From the NCBI GenBank assembly GCA_017642965.1, contig JAEPOJ010000033.1:1-39554 (forward strand): a stretch of 39,554 nt of DNA, read 5' to 3'. Each line of letters opens with the position of its first letter. Position 1 is the first letter of the stretch. Positions 16,191 through 24,402 of the stretch are shown here, in pieces. Source of the DNA: Phycisphaerales bacterium (GTDB lineage: Bacteria > Planctomycetota > Phycisphaerae > Phycisphaerales > UBA1924). The notes below the pieces were generated by a model, which worked only from the letters and a program-made list of their open reading frames with translations, did not search any database and was not told the origin of the DNA. The translations under genes were made by a program, and so were the position numbers.

Positions 16191-17741
16191 TCACTTGTCA
16201 ACTGAACCCACTCCCCACGCCTTCCGGTTGGTGTTGACCGAGTTCGTGAGCTCAACAAGGTCGTTTTTGGACATCTTTTCGAGGTTTTTGAGTACCAGGC
16301 CCATCCGGCGGTTGCCTTTGAAGTGGTCCTTATTGCGATCGAGAAATGCCCAGTACATGGCGTTGAAGGGGCAGGCATCATCCCCTGTTTTTTTGTTGAC
16401 ATCGAACCGGCAGTGCTTGCAGTAGTTGCTCATCCGGTGGATGTACTTGCCGCTGGACGCGTACGGCTTGGTACTCACGACGCCCCCGTCAGCGTAGAGG
16501 GCCATGCCGATGGTGTTCGGCGTCGTGACCCAGTCGATGGCGTCGATGTACATCCCCCGGTACCAGTCGTTGACCTGCCTGGGCTCGATCCCGGCGAGCA
16601 GGGCGAAGTTGCCGGTGACCATGAGGCGTTCGATATGATGCCCGTAGGCGTGGTCGAGGACCGAGCCGATCGCCTCGGACATGCATTTCATGTCGGTGTC
16701 GCCGGTCCAGTAGAACTCGGGGAGGTCGCCGTGGGTATCGAGGGCGTTGGACTCGGCGTAGTCCGTGTCTTGGGTGTAATACACGCCCCGGATGAACTCG
16801 CGCCAGCCGATGATCTGGCGCACGAACCCTTCGACGCTGTTGATCGGCGCGTCCCCCGACTCGTAGGCCTCGATGGCTTTGTCGACGACCTCGCTCGGGT
16901 TGAGGAGCTTGAGATTGATCGAGGAGGAGATGAGTGAGTGGTTGAGCGCATGCTCGCCGGTCCACATGGCGTCCTGGTGATCGCCGAAGTTGGGGAGCCG
17001 GTGTTTTATGAAGTCATTGAGCGCGTGGGTGGCCTGTCGGCGGGTGACCGGCCAGTTGAACGAGTCGATCTTACCCGGCAGATCGGGCAGGTGCTTCCGG
17101 ACATCCTCGATGACCTGCTCGGTGATCTCGTCGATGGAGTACTCGGGAATGCTCGGCGTGTCGGGGGCGGACTTGAAGGCCTTGCGGTTCTCCTTGTCGT
17201 AGTTCCACTCGCCGCCGACGGGGTCCTTGCCGTCCATGAGCACATCGAGGCGCTTGCGCTGCCAACGGTAGAAGTGCTCCATCATGAGCTCTTTGCGATC
17301 GCGTGCCCACTCCTCGAACTTATCGATGGGCGTGAGAAAGTGCGGGTCGTCGATGAACTCAAGTTCGACCTCTGCCCGCTCGCATGCAACCTCGATCTGC
17401 CCACGCACCCGATGATCACCCGGCTCGATGCAGACGAGCTTGTCCGCGTTGAGCTTCTTCATCTTCAGCTGGCGGGCGATCTCGTCATCGAATCGCTGGG
17501 TGTTACCACGATGGTTGAGATCGATGTACTCGACGTCCCAGCCGTCGTCACGCAGTGATTCCGCATAGTGACGCATCGCCGAAAGGAAGAGAACGGTGCG
17601 TTGGATGTGACTCGCGGGCGAGGTGGACTCGTTCGTCACCTCGAGCATGAGGATGAGATCAGTGTCTTTGTCAAGCCCGAGCGCGTCGGGGTAGGACGCG
17701 TCGAGCTGATCGCCCAGGATGAGTCCGATGGTTCTGCCCAA
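16191..17741 (-). CDS. FeS-type prokaryotic (6-4) photolyase / cryptochrome (PhrB-like)
   Basis: 516 residues from TTG at 17741, chosen because GAGAGG lies 6 bases upstream and the upstream ATG (17849) would run 98 bases into hisD. The N-terminus LGRTIGLILGDQLD is the family start. Four cysteines at 353, 441, 444 and 457 keep exactly the spacing of the [4Fe-4S] ligands of Agrobacterium PhrB (350, 438, 441, 454). DWVTTPNTIGMALYADGG and YIHRMSNYCKHC are typical of the FAD-binding and cluster region. By family it repairs (6-4) UV photoproducts in light. It is the last gene of the his operon, 10 bases after hisD. Confidence 0.93.
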   Translation of the reverse strand: MGRTIGLILGDQLDASYPDALGLDKDTDLILMLEVTNESTSPASHIQRTVLFLSAMRHYAESLRDDGWDVEYIDLNHRGNTQRFDDEIARQLKMKKLNADKLVCIEPGDHRVRGQIEVACERAEVELEFIDDPHFLTPIDKFEEWARDRKELMMEHFYRWQRKRLDVLMDGKDPVGGEWNYDKENRKAFKSAPDTPSIPEYSIDEITEQVIEDVRKHLPDLPGKIDSFNWPVTRRQATHALNDFIKHRLPNFGDHQDAMWTGEHALNHSLISSSINLKLLNPSEVVDKAIEAYESGDAPINSVEGFVRQIIGWREFIRGVYYTQDTDYAESNALDTHGDLPEFYWTGDTDMKCMSEAIGSVLDHAYGHHIERLMVTGNFALLAGIEPRQVNDWYRGMYIDAIDWVTTPNTIGMALYADGGVVSTKPYASSGKYIHRMSNYCKHCRFDVNKKTGDDACPFNAMYWAFLDRNKDHFKGNRRMGLVLKNLEKMSKNDLVELTNSVNTNRKAWGVGSVDK

Positions 17742-17751
17742 TGCTGCCCTC

Positions 17752-19014
17752 TCAATCCAAGGCCCGTCGTTGCGCCGATCGCTCGTGCGCGATAAGACCT
17801 TCCATGCGTGCGATACGCATGGTATCGTCGAGGACGGGTTCGCACGCATCTGGGTAGTCGATGCGGATCCAGGTTCGCAATCTCAGGAAGTGCGTGACGC
17901 ACAGGCCGGATTGGAACCGTGCTGTGCCCCCGGTTGGGAGGGTGTGGTTGGGTCCGATGCCGTAGTCCCCGAGCACCTCGGCGGTGCATGAACCGATGAA
18001 TACCCCACCCGCGTTGCGGACCTTGGATGCGGTTTGTTCCGCGTCGCGGGTGATGATCTCCAGGTGCTCGGGCGCGAGGGTGTCGGAGATCTCGATCGCC
18101 TGATCGATCGCATCGCACACGACGACGAACCCGTTGCCCAGCGCGACGCGGGCGGTGTCCGCGGTTGGGAGTGTTCCGAGCTGACGCTCGAGCTCATCTT
18201 GAATGGACTCGGCGTGTGATGCGCAGGTCGTCACAAGGATGGGCACCGCATCAGTATCGTGCTCGGCCTGCGCGAGCAGGTCCGCAGCCAGCGTTCCAAC
18301 ATCGGCACTGTCGTCGGCGATGATCAGGAGTTCGGAAGGCCCCGCGAGCATGTCGATCCCGACGACGCTCGAAACGAGCTGCTTCGCCGCCGTCACCCAC
18401 GCGTTGCCCGGGCCCGCGATGACATCGCAGCGCTCGAAGCTTTCGAAGCCGTACGCCATGGCGCCGATGGCGTGCGCGCCGCCGATGCATAAGAACTCGT
18501 CCGCACCCGCGATATGCGCCGCGGCGAGCGCCACCTTGCTCGCCCCCGGCGATGCGACGACAACTCGCTCGCACCCGGCGGCCCGGGCCGTGATTCCTGT
18601 CATGAGCACCGAGCTGGGCAGCGGGTAGCGTCCGGCGGGCGCGTAGCACCCGGCGGAGCGCACCGGCTCGATGGTGTGCCCCGCCTGCCCGCCGGGTACG
18701 TCCATGGTGAGGGGTTGGATCGCTTCTCGCTGAGCGATCGCGAATCGATCGATGCGATCCGCTGCCCGCTCGAGCGCATCGCGATCATCCGGGTTGAGCG
18801 TGTCGTACGCATTTCGCATCGCATCGGGGCCGAGCAGGATCGGTTGATCGGCGGCGCATTCCCCGAACTGCTCGGCGTACCCGCGGATCGCATCGATCCC
18901 TTCGCGTCGCACGCGATCGAGGATCACGCGTGCCTGATCGAGCACCTCGTCGCGGACGACGGGCTTGAGTTCACGGGCAACCTCATCGGGTTGAATCACA
19001 CGGAGGAGCGTCAT
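17752..19014 (-). CDS. hisD: Histidinol dehydrogenase
   Basis: 420 residues. It catalyses the last two steps of histidine synthesis, L-histidinol to L-histidine with 2 NAD+, using zinc. Visible family blocks: PGGQAGHTIEPVRSAGCYAPAGRYPLPSS (outline), DVIAGPGNAWVTAAKQ, GIDMLAGPSELLIIAD, LAQAEHD (general base Glu-His pair) and GPNHTLPTGGTARF (zinc and substrate His). The length is normal. The ATG overlaps the stop of hisAIE by 4 bases. Confidence 0.97.
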   Translation of the reverse strand: MTLLRVIQPDEVARELKPVVRDEVLDQARVILDRVRREGIDAIRGYAEQFGECAADQPILLGPDAMRNAYDTLNPDDRDALERAADRIDRFAIAQREAIQPLTMDVPGGQAGHTIEPVRSAGCYAPAGRYPLPSSVLMTGITARAAGCERVVVASPGASKVALAAAHIAGADEFLCIGGAHAIGAMAYGFESFERCDVIAGPGNAWVTAAKQLVSSVVGIDMLAGPSELLIIADDSADVGTLAADLLAQAEHDTDAVPILVTTCASHAESIQDELERQLGTLPTADTARVALGNGFVVVCDAIDQAIEISDTLAPEHLEIITRDAEQTASKVRNAGGVFIGSCTAEVLGDYGIGPNHTLPTGGTARFQSGLCVTHFLRLRTWIRIDYPDACEPVLDDTMRIARMEGLIAHERSAQRRALD

Positions 19015-20291
19015 GATCGATCTCCTGTGTACGCGGGCTTGGCGTTGCCGGGTCGACGGGATATCTTGCGTGCGCGCCGATCGAGCTCGCGTTCGATGTC
19101 AGGCAGCGTTGCGCCCAGCTGGATCGCGCGGGTCAGGGTAAAGAAGAGCACATCGGCTGCCTCGTGGGTCGCGTCTGCCTTTGTCTCCGCACCGATCAGC
19201 TCGTCCGCTTCTTCTCGGAGCTTTGCGCCGAGCAGTGCGGGGTCATCGAGTAATCGTCGCGTGTACGAACCATCCGGCGCACTCGCGACCCGCTGTGTGA
19301 TGGTGTCCGCGAGTCGATCGAGACCCGAGGCTTCGCCGAAGCAGGAGAACGTTCCCAGGTGGCAGTACCCGGTCCCGGACTGCCGAACCGTGAACCGGAG
19401 CGCATCCCGATCGCAGTCCGTATCGATCCGGATGAGCTGCTGAGTGTTCCCCGAGGATTCACCCTTCCGCCAGAGCGATTGGCGCGATCGGGAGTAGTAC
19501 ACGCCGGTGCCGGTGGTGATGGATTCGCGGATGCTTTCGAGGTTCGAGTATACGAGCCCGAGTGTCGCGTCCCGCTCGTCGCAGACCACGGTGGGCCAGA
19601 GCCCATCCGCTCGATCGGAGATGAGTGGAGCGCAGAACCCGTCCGCGAGATCGATCGCGCCCGAGTACAGCGCCATACCCACCTGGGCGTCCGCGCCAAG
19701 CTGATCGATGCGGGCGATGTCATCCGCGTTGCGGACCCCGCCCGCCGCGGTGAGTTTCGCGTCCCCAGCGCACTCCACGAGCTGCTCCACACGATCGAAA
19801 GGCAGCCCACCCATCCGCCCCTCACATTCCACAAAGGTCACGAGGAACCCCGAGACATACTCGCGCAGCTCGCGCATCCGACCCTCGATGGTGTCGGTTG
19901 TTTCAGTCTTCCACCCTTCCACGACGATCTTGTCATGGCGCGCGTCGAGTGCCGCGATGACGCGATCGCGTGGGAGCTCGCTGAGGATCTCGGGTTTCGC
20001 AGCGGTGCCAAGGATGACCTTGCGAGCGCCCGCGTCGAGCCAGTCGATCGCGGTGTCGACATCGCGGATGCCGCCACCCACGCGGCACGGGTACTGTGCG
20101 CAGATCTCTTTGAGCAGGTCCTTGTTCGATCCGGTACCCATGGCGGCGTCGAGGTCGATCAGGGCGATCTCACCCACACGCGCAAACCTCTCCGCGATCG
20201 GGCGTGGGTCGCCGGCGTCGATGGCTTTCTTCTCGCCTCCGATGAGCTGGACCGCCTGGCCGTTCTGGATGTCGATGGATGGGATCATCAT
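19011..20291 (-). CDS. Trifunctional HisA-HisI-HisE fusion
   Basis: 426 residues. 1-222: HisA isomerase (ProFAR to PRFAR), with the catalytic pair Asp7 (SIDIQNG) and Asp116 (ALDARHD). Its second half has VECEGRMGG in place of the usual TDIxRDG, closer to eukaryotic-type HisA. 223-320: HisI phosphoribosyl-AMP cyclohydrolase, with YYSRSRQSLWRKGESSGNTQ, DTDCDRDAL (metal Asp/Cys) and the late Cys pair in GYCHLGTFSCF. 325-412: HisE phosphoribosyl-ATP pyrophosphatase, with KLREEADEL and HEAADVLFFTL. Start ATG 20291 overlaps the hisF stop as ATGA; an in-frame extension further upstream is only hisF in another frame. HisIE fusions are common; HisA joined to HisIE is not. Confidence 0.92.
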   Translation of the reverse strand: MMIPSIDIQNGQAVQLIGGEKKAIDAGDPRPIAERFARVGEIALIDLDAAMGTGSNKDLLKEICAQYPCRVGGGIRDVDTAIDWLDAGARKVILGTAAKPEILSELPRDRVIAALDARHDKIVVEGWKTETTDTIEGRMRELREYVSGFLVTFVECEGRMGGLPFDRVEQLVECAGDAKLTAAGGVRNADDIARIDQLGADAQVGMALYSGAIDLADGFCAPLISDRADGLWPTVVCDERDATLGLVYSNLESIRESITTGTGVYYSRSRQSLWRKGESSGNTQQLIRIDTDCDRDALRFTVRQSGTGYCHLGTFSCFGEASGLDRLADTITQRVASAPDGSYTRRLLDDPALLGAKLREEADELIGAETKADATHEAADVLFFTLTRAIQLGATLPDIERELDRRARKISRRPGNAKPAYTGDRS

Positions 20292-21046
20292 GTGCGTACC
20301 TCGATTCCTGATGCGCGGAGCTCTTCTTTGATCGCGTTCGGTGTGGTGTCGTTGTCGTGGAAAATAGATGCTGCGAGCACCGCGTCTGCGCCGGCCCTGA
20401 GCGCATCGAGCATGTGTTTCGCGTTGTCCGCGCCGCCCGATGCGATGATGGGGAGCGCCGTGACTTGACGCACCGCACGCAGCAGTTCGGTGTCGTACCC
20501 CGATCGGGTGCCGTCCTGATCGAAGCTGGTCAGGAGGATCTCGCCCGCGCCCATCGATGACGCGCTCGCTGCCCAACCGATCGCGTCGATGCCCGTGCGG
20601 TTGGTACCCGCGCGGGTGACGACCTCCCACCCGCTGCCATCGATGCGTGTCGCAGCATCGATCGAAAGCACCACGCACTGCGCCCCGACGCGATCCGCGA
20701 GCTCACGCAGCAGTGACGGGTTCTCAACCGCGGCACTATTCACCCCTACCTTGTCCGCGCCGGCACGCAGCAGCGCGAGCGCGTGCTCGACCGTCCGCAC
20801 CCCCCCACCCACGCTCAGCGGGATCGAGAGCGCCCGACGCACCGCCCGGACGGTATCGAGCGCAGTCTCGCGCCCCGATGTCGTCGCGCTCACGTCGAGC
20901 ATCACCAGCTCGTCCGCGCCGCCTTGTTCGTACCGCGTCGCCTGCTGCACGGGCTCGCCCGCGTCACGCAGGTTCGCGAACTTCACGCCCTTGACGACAC
21001 GCCCGTTGTCGATATCGAGACACGGGATGATCCTGCTCGTCAGCAT
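20288..21046 (-). CDS. hisF: Imidazole glycerol phosphate synthase, cyclase subunit
   Basis: 252 residues. With HisH it converts PRFAR and ammonia into IGP and AICAR. The TIM barrel has catalytic Asp11 (PCLDIDNG) and Asp130 (LSIDAA), the same positions as in Thermotoga HisF. It also has SVGGGVRTV (phosphate site) and SFDQDGTRSGYD. The ATG at 21046 lies inside the last codons of hisH (7-base overlap), so the two subunits are probably translated in coupled fashion. Confidence 0.97.
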   Translation of the reverse strand: MLTSRIIPCLDIDNGRVVKGVKFANLRDAGEPVQQATRYEQGGADELVMLDVSATTSGRETALDTVRAVRRALSIPLSVGGGVRTVEHALALLRAGADKVGVNSAAVENPSLLRELADRVGAQCVVLSIDAATRIDGSGWEVVTRAGTNRTGIDAIGWAASASSMGAGEILLTSFDQDGTRSGYDTELLRAVRQVTALPIIASGGADNAKHMLDALRAGADAVLAASIFHDNDTTPNAIKEELRASGIEVRT

Positions 21047-21627
21047 ACCGCGGCCTCCTTCGCGTTCTCGATCCACTTTCGCATGAGATCCGCGCCCCAT
21101 GATCCTGAGAGTTCCGGGTGGAACTGGCACGCGAGGGTGGTGCCCCGTCGCAGGTACGCGACGAAGGGTGAGCCGTGCGTGCTCGTCTCGCCGTCCCATC
21201 CTTCCGGGATGGTCTCGATGCGGTAGGTGTTGGAGTAGTACGCGTACCCGTCCCCGACGCGGTTCCATCCGTGCTGGGGCGTGCGCACTTCGTCCGCGAA
21301 CCGCGTCACCATCGCGTTGATGATCCCGAGCCCCTCAATGCCCGGCGATTCCTCCGATGCGTCGCAGAGCAGTTGCAGACCAAGACAGATCCCCATGAGC
21401 GGCTGGTTGTTTTCAACTCGATCGATGATGACCTGATCGAGCTTGCGTGTCCGAAGCGCCCGCATGCCCGCGCCGAAGTTGCCCACCCCGGGCAAGACGA
21501 CGAGGGGCGCGTCCTCGATGAGACCCGGGTCGTGCGAGAGCGCGACATCACACCCGAGCCGCTCGAACGCAGCGGAGACCGACGCGGTGTTCGCGATCCC
21601 CGTATCGATGATCGTCACCTGTGTCAT
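21040..21627 (-). CDS. hisH: Imidazole glycerol phosphate synthase, glutaminase subunit
   Basis: 195 residues, class I glutamine amidotransferase. Triad: Cys81 in GICLGLQLL, His170 and Glu172 in QFHPELSG. PGVGNFGAGM is the oxyanion-strand region. It supplies ammonia to HisF. It overlaps hisB by 4 bases upstream and hisF by 7 downstream. Confidence 0.97.
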   Translation of the reverse strand: MTQVTIIDTGIANTASVSAAFERLGCDVALSHDPGLIEDAPLVVLPGVGNFGAGMRALRTRKLDQVIIDRVENNQPLMGICLGLQLLCDASEESPGIEGLGIINAMVTRFADEVRTPQHGWNRVGDGYAYYSNTYRIETIPEGWDGETSTHGSPFVAYLRRGTTLACQFHPELSGSWGADLMRKWIENAKEAAVC

Positions 21628-22214
21628 GAGAGCGTCCCCTTGGTTGAGGGCATGTCATCGCCCCGGGTAATGCGGGTCGCGTCACGGAGGGCCAGAGCCA
21701 TCGCCTTAAACGCTGCTTCCGCCTTGTGGTGATCGTTCTTCCCTCGGATCAGATCGACATGCAGCGTCGCACGCATCGAGACCGCGAGTGACTCGAAGAA
21801 GTGGGTGATGTTCTCCGTCGCGACATCGCCGAGCGTTTCGCGGACGAACCCGATCTCAACGAACGCGAACGGGCGACCCGAAAAATCGATCACGCACCTT
21901 GCGAGCGCTTCGTCGAGTGGCGCGTACGCGCTCGCGAACCGCTCGATCCCCACGCGTTGTCCGAGCGCCTCGTCAATGCACTTGCCGAGGACGATCGCAC
22001 AGTCCTCAACGGAGTGGTGATCGTCCACAACCAGATCACCCGTGCAGGTGAGATTGATCGCGATCCCGGAGTGACGCGACAACGCATCGAGCATGTGATC
22101 GAGGAACCCGAGCCCGGAGGAGATCGTGGACGCGCCGGGCGTGTCGAGGTTGATCGAGCACTCGATCTCGGTCTCTTGGGTCGTTCGTGCTGCCTTGGAA
22201 GTGCGTGGGTTCAT
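21624..22214 (-). CDS. hisB: Imidazoleglycerol-phosphate dehydratase
   Basis: 196 residues, monofunctional (no HAD phosphatase domain). It dehydrates IGP to imidazole-acetol phosphate using two Mn2+ sites. The paired metal motifs are DHMLDALSRHSG near the N-terminus with DDHHSVEDCAI, and the second HFFESLAVSMRATLHV with DHHKAEAAFKA. The start overlaps the hisC stop by 4 bases. No histidinol-phosphate phosphatase gene is present in this operon, so it must lie elsewhere. Confidence 0.97.
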   Translation of the reverse strand: MNPRTSKAARTTQETEIECSINLDTPGASTISSGLGFLDHMLDALSRHSGIAINLTCTGDLVVDDHHSVEDCAIVLGKCIDEALGQRVGIERFASAYAPLDEALARCVIDFSGRPFAFVEIGFVRETLGDVATENITHFFESLAVSMRATLHVDLIRGKNDHHKAEAAFKAMALALRDATRITRGDDMPSTKGTLS

Positions 22215-23278
22215 GGGGTTGCTCCGATTGCGCTGAGCGCATCGAGGAGTTGGTTGAGCTGCGATCGATCCGCCGGGACGGTGATGCGGAGGTAGTTGTC
22301 GATGTCGCCGCCGGTGCGGAAGCGGCGGACGCTTATCCCCTGTTCGAGCAGCTGGGCGTGGGTACTGGGGGCGTCATCGAACCGCGCGAGAACGAAGTTG
22401 GCTTCTGAGTTCAGCACCCTGATCCCTTGGGATCTGAGCATCTCGATAAGTATGTCTCGATTGAAGCGAGTCTGCTCGATGATGTCCGCTCGCTTCGCGC
22501 GTCGTGTGTATATCGCACCCGCGATCGCGATCGACAGGCTCGAAACGGGGTACGGTCCACCCACCGTGCGTAACCAGGTCGCGATGCGCTCCGGTGCGAT
22601 CGCGTACCCAACCCGCAACCCCGCGCCGCCCATCGCCTTGGAAAACGTCCGCACGATGACGACATTCTCAAGATCAAGCACCGATCCGATCGGATCCTCG
22701 TCCGCGAACTCGATGTACGCCTGATCGAGCATGAGAACAGCGCCGACGGATCGGCACTTCTCCGCGATCGCGTGGATATCGCCCGTCGGCACAATCGCAC
22801 CGCTGGGATTGCAAGGCGAGATGAGGGATACCAACCGAACCGAGTCATCGATCGCATCAAGGAAGGCATCGCGTGGGAAACCACCCTCGAGCCAATCCAG
22901 TGCTCGGTTGTTCGCGCCCGCGAGTTGTGCCCATCGCGGTATCATCACAAACCCGGGTGTGTGCGTGAGCATCACCTCGCCCGGGTTCAGGATCGATCGG
23001 CAGACCCGATCGATCGCGTCGTCGCCGCCGTTGGTGATAACGGCGCGGGACGGATCGATGCCCAACGAAACCGCGATCTGCAACTCAAGCGAGGATTGGT
23101 CCGGGTATCGCGAGAGTGTCTCGGGATCGAGCTCCCGGAGCACATCCAGGACTGACGCGTCGATCTGTGCGCCCTCGTTGTTGTCGAGGGTCAGCGTGAT
23201 CTGCGGATCACGCAATGGGGGCGCGTACGGATTCAGATCACCGATGCGCCGTGCGGGTTGAAGAGGTGGGTTGTTCAT
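22211..23278 (-). CDS. hisC: Histidinol-phosphate aminotransferase
   Basis: 355 residues, PLP fold type I. NEG at 33-35 in the substrate lid, SRYPD, NGGDDAIDR, SPCNPSGAIV (Asn-Pro contact), DQAYIEF (PLP-ring Asp and Tyr), and RTFSKAMGGAGLRVGY with Lys214 as the Schiff-base lysine. It moves an amino group from glutamate to imidazole-acetol phosphate. The start overlaps the hisG stop by 4 bases. Confidence 0.96.
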   Translation of the reverse strand: MNNPPLQPARRIGDLNPYAPPLRDPQITLTLDNNEGAQIDASVLDVLRELDPETLSRYPDQSSLELQIAVSLGIDPSRAVITNGGDDAIDRVCRSILNPGEVMLTHTPGFVMIPRWAQLAGANNRALDWLEGGFPRDAFLDAIDDSVRLVSLISPCNPSGAIVPTGDIHAIAEKCRSVGAVLMLDQAYIEFADEDPIGSVLDLENVVIVRTFSKAMGGAGLRVGYAIAPERIATWLRTVGGPYPVSSLSIAIAGAIYTRRAKRADIIEQTRFNRDILIEMLRSQGIRVLNSEANFVLARFDDAPSTHAQLLEQGISVRRFRTGGDIDNYLRITVPADRSQLNQLLDALSAIGATP

Positions 23279-24150
23279 GGCACGATCTGCGCTGGGTTGG
23301 TGACGATGATGTCCGTGCCGCCGCGTTGTCGGATCAATGGGATGACCTGCGTGAGCTGCTCACGCGGGACCGCGACCTTGACCGCGAACCCGTCGTCGTT
23401 GTGCATCGGGGCCACGGTCGGCGTCCGCATACAGGGGAGCACCTCGATCACGCCCGCGAGGTTCTCGTTGGATACATTGAGTTCGAGCATCACCCGCACC
23501 CGGGCTTCGAGCACCGAGCGGATGAGTAGGGTGAACCGCTCGATCTGCTCGCGCTTCACCGGGTTCTCCATCGCGCTCTTCGATGCGTACAAACGCGTGG
23601 TCGACACCATGAGCTCATCGATGATCCGCAGGTTGTTCGCCTCGAGCGTCGCGCCCGTCGCGGTGTTGTCGATGATGCAGTCCGCGTCCTCCGGCGGCAG
23701 CACCTCGGTCGCGCCATAACTGCGGATCAGTCGCGCGTTGTATCCCTTGTCTTCGATCCATCGCTGGGTCAGGTTGACGTACTCCGACGCGACTATCGCG
23801 TTTTCACGATTGAGCAGCTCGTTCTCATCGCTCCGCTCAGGGACCGCCGCGACGAGTCGCACGCGATCGAGCCCGGTATCGAGCAGCTCCACCAGATCCG
23901 CGTCATCCTCCCGGACCCAGTCCTCACCCGCGAAGCCCAGATCGCGGGCGCCCATGTTGAGCATCTCGATCACGGCGCGGGGTTTGAGGATCTTCACGTC
24001 GTATCCGGGCAGCGAGAGCGTCGGGCGATAGTCCCGCGAAGAAGTCCGGATGCGGATCCCCGCGTCGCTCATGAGCTTGGAGACGCCGTCATACATGCGC
24101 CCCTTGGGGATCGCGAGCTTGATCGTGTTGTCGTCGGATTGAGGGGTCAT
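23275..24150 (-). CDS. hisG: ATP phosphoribosyltransferase, long form
   Basis: 291 residues. First and controlling step of histidine synthesis, joining ATP and PRPP. Catalytic half: KLAIPKGRM, ARDLGFAGEDWV, and the PRPP loop DNTATGATLEANNLR. The C-terminal ~75 residues (ARVRVMLELNVSNENL..., GGTDIIV) are the ACT-like regulatory domain, so it should be feedback-inhibited by histidine and needs no HisZ. The ATG at 24150 gives MTPQSDD; the longer frame upstream reads into the attenuator and is rejected. AAGGA lies about 10 bases upstream. The 5' leader holds the histidine attenuator. Confidence 0.96.
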   Translation of the reverse strand: MTPQSDDNTIKLAIPKGRMYDGVSKLMSDAGIRIRTSSRDYRPTLSLPGYDVKILKPRAVIEMLNMGARDLGFAGEDWVREDDADLVELLDTGLDRVRLVAAVPERSDENELLNRENAIVASEYVNLTQRWIEDKGYNARLIRSYGATEVLPPEDADCIIDNTATGATLEANNLRIIDELMVSTTRLYASKSAMENPVKREQIERFTLLIRSVLEARVRVMLELNVSNENLAGVIEVLPCMRTPTVAPMHNDDGFAVKVAVPREQLTQVIPLIRQRGGTDIIVTNPAQIVP

Positions 24151-24221
24151 CGGGTCGGTTCCTTGTGGTTCGTGGAGCCGACCCCGGGCGGGTTGATTCG
24201 ATGTGCACAGCACAACAACGA

Positions 24222-24248
24222 ACAACGCCGACCCGAGGCCGGCGTTGT
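24222..24248 (-). terminator. Attenuator terminator hairpin of the his operon
   Basis: On the minus strand ACAACGCCG, 9-base loop, CGGCGTTGT, followed by TCGTTGTTGTG. The tail is U-rich but interrupted, so it is weaker than a textbook terminator. It lies between the leader peptide stop (24290) and the hisG start (24150). Confidence 0.7.
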
Positions 24249-24301
24249 GGTGTGTCAGTTCAGGTGCTCAAGCACGCATGTCTGCACGATCATCGCCGGC
24301 C
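24222..24301 (-). promoter_or_regulatory. Histidine transcription attenuator (terminator/antiterminator pair)
   Basis: GGCCGGCG in the last codons of the leader peptide (24301 to 24294, minus strand) is an exact 8-base complement of CGCCGGCC (24244 to 24237), which forms most of the ascending arm of the terminator hairpin. The two foldings exclude each other. A ribosome stalled at the histidine codons leaves GGCCGGCG free to form the antiterminator. A ribosome reaching the UGA stop covers it and lets the terminator fold. A small GTGC/GCAC hairpin at 24264-24275 lies between and could act as a pause site. The model is inferred; the complementarities are seen directly. Confidence 0.75.
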
Positions 24302-24349
24302 ATGGATATGGCTGTGATGATGATGCAGATGGGCAAAGAGATTCATCAT
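24290..24349 (-). CDS. hisL: Histidine operon leader peptide
   Basis: 19 codons, ATG at 24349 to TGA at 24290, product MMNLFAHLHHHHSHIHGRR. Seven of ten consecutive codons (7-16) encode histidine, as in the enterobacterial his leader. It lies 139 bases upstream of hisG on the same strand, with the terminator between. AGGA lies 8 bases before the ATG but coincides with the -10 hexamer of the only good promoter, so the leader may be translated from a nearly leaderless mRNA. Its role is to sense charged tRNA-His rather than to make a working product. Confidence 0.88.
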   Translation of the reverse strand: MMNLFAHLHHHHSHIHGRR

Positions 24350-24356
24350 GAGGCCG

Positions 24357-24386
24357 ATCCTACACCCGCTTAGTTCGCCTGGTCAA
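24357..24386 (-). promoter_or_regulatory. Predicted sigma-70-type promoter of the his operon
   Basis: Minus strand TTGACC (24386-24381), 18-base spacer, TAGGAT (24362-24357). The expected RNA start is about 24350, right at the leader peptide ATG. It lies in the short gap after the DUF1330 gene stop (24403). Confidence 0.6.
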
Positions 24387-24402
24387 GCCCGCCCGATGCA
24401 GA

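Noticed and set aside
17742..17849. Upstream ATG start for the photolyase
   Set aside because: It would overlap hisD by about 98 bases and add 36 residues absent from the family.
20292..20678. N-terminal extension of the HisA fusion
   Set aside because: It is hisF read in a different frame. The ATGA overlap at 20288-20291 gives the real start.
24151..24225. 25-codon N-terminal extension of HisG
   Set aside because: It would run through the attenuator terminator and lacks family similarity; the ATG at 24150 fits.
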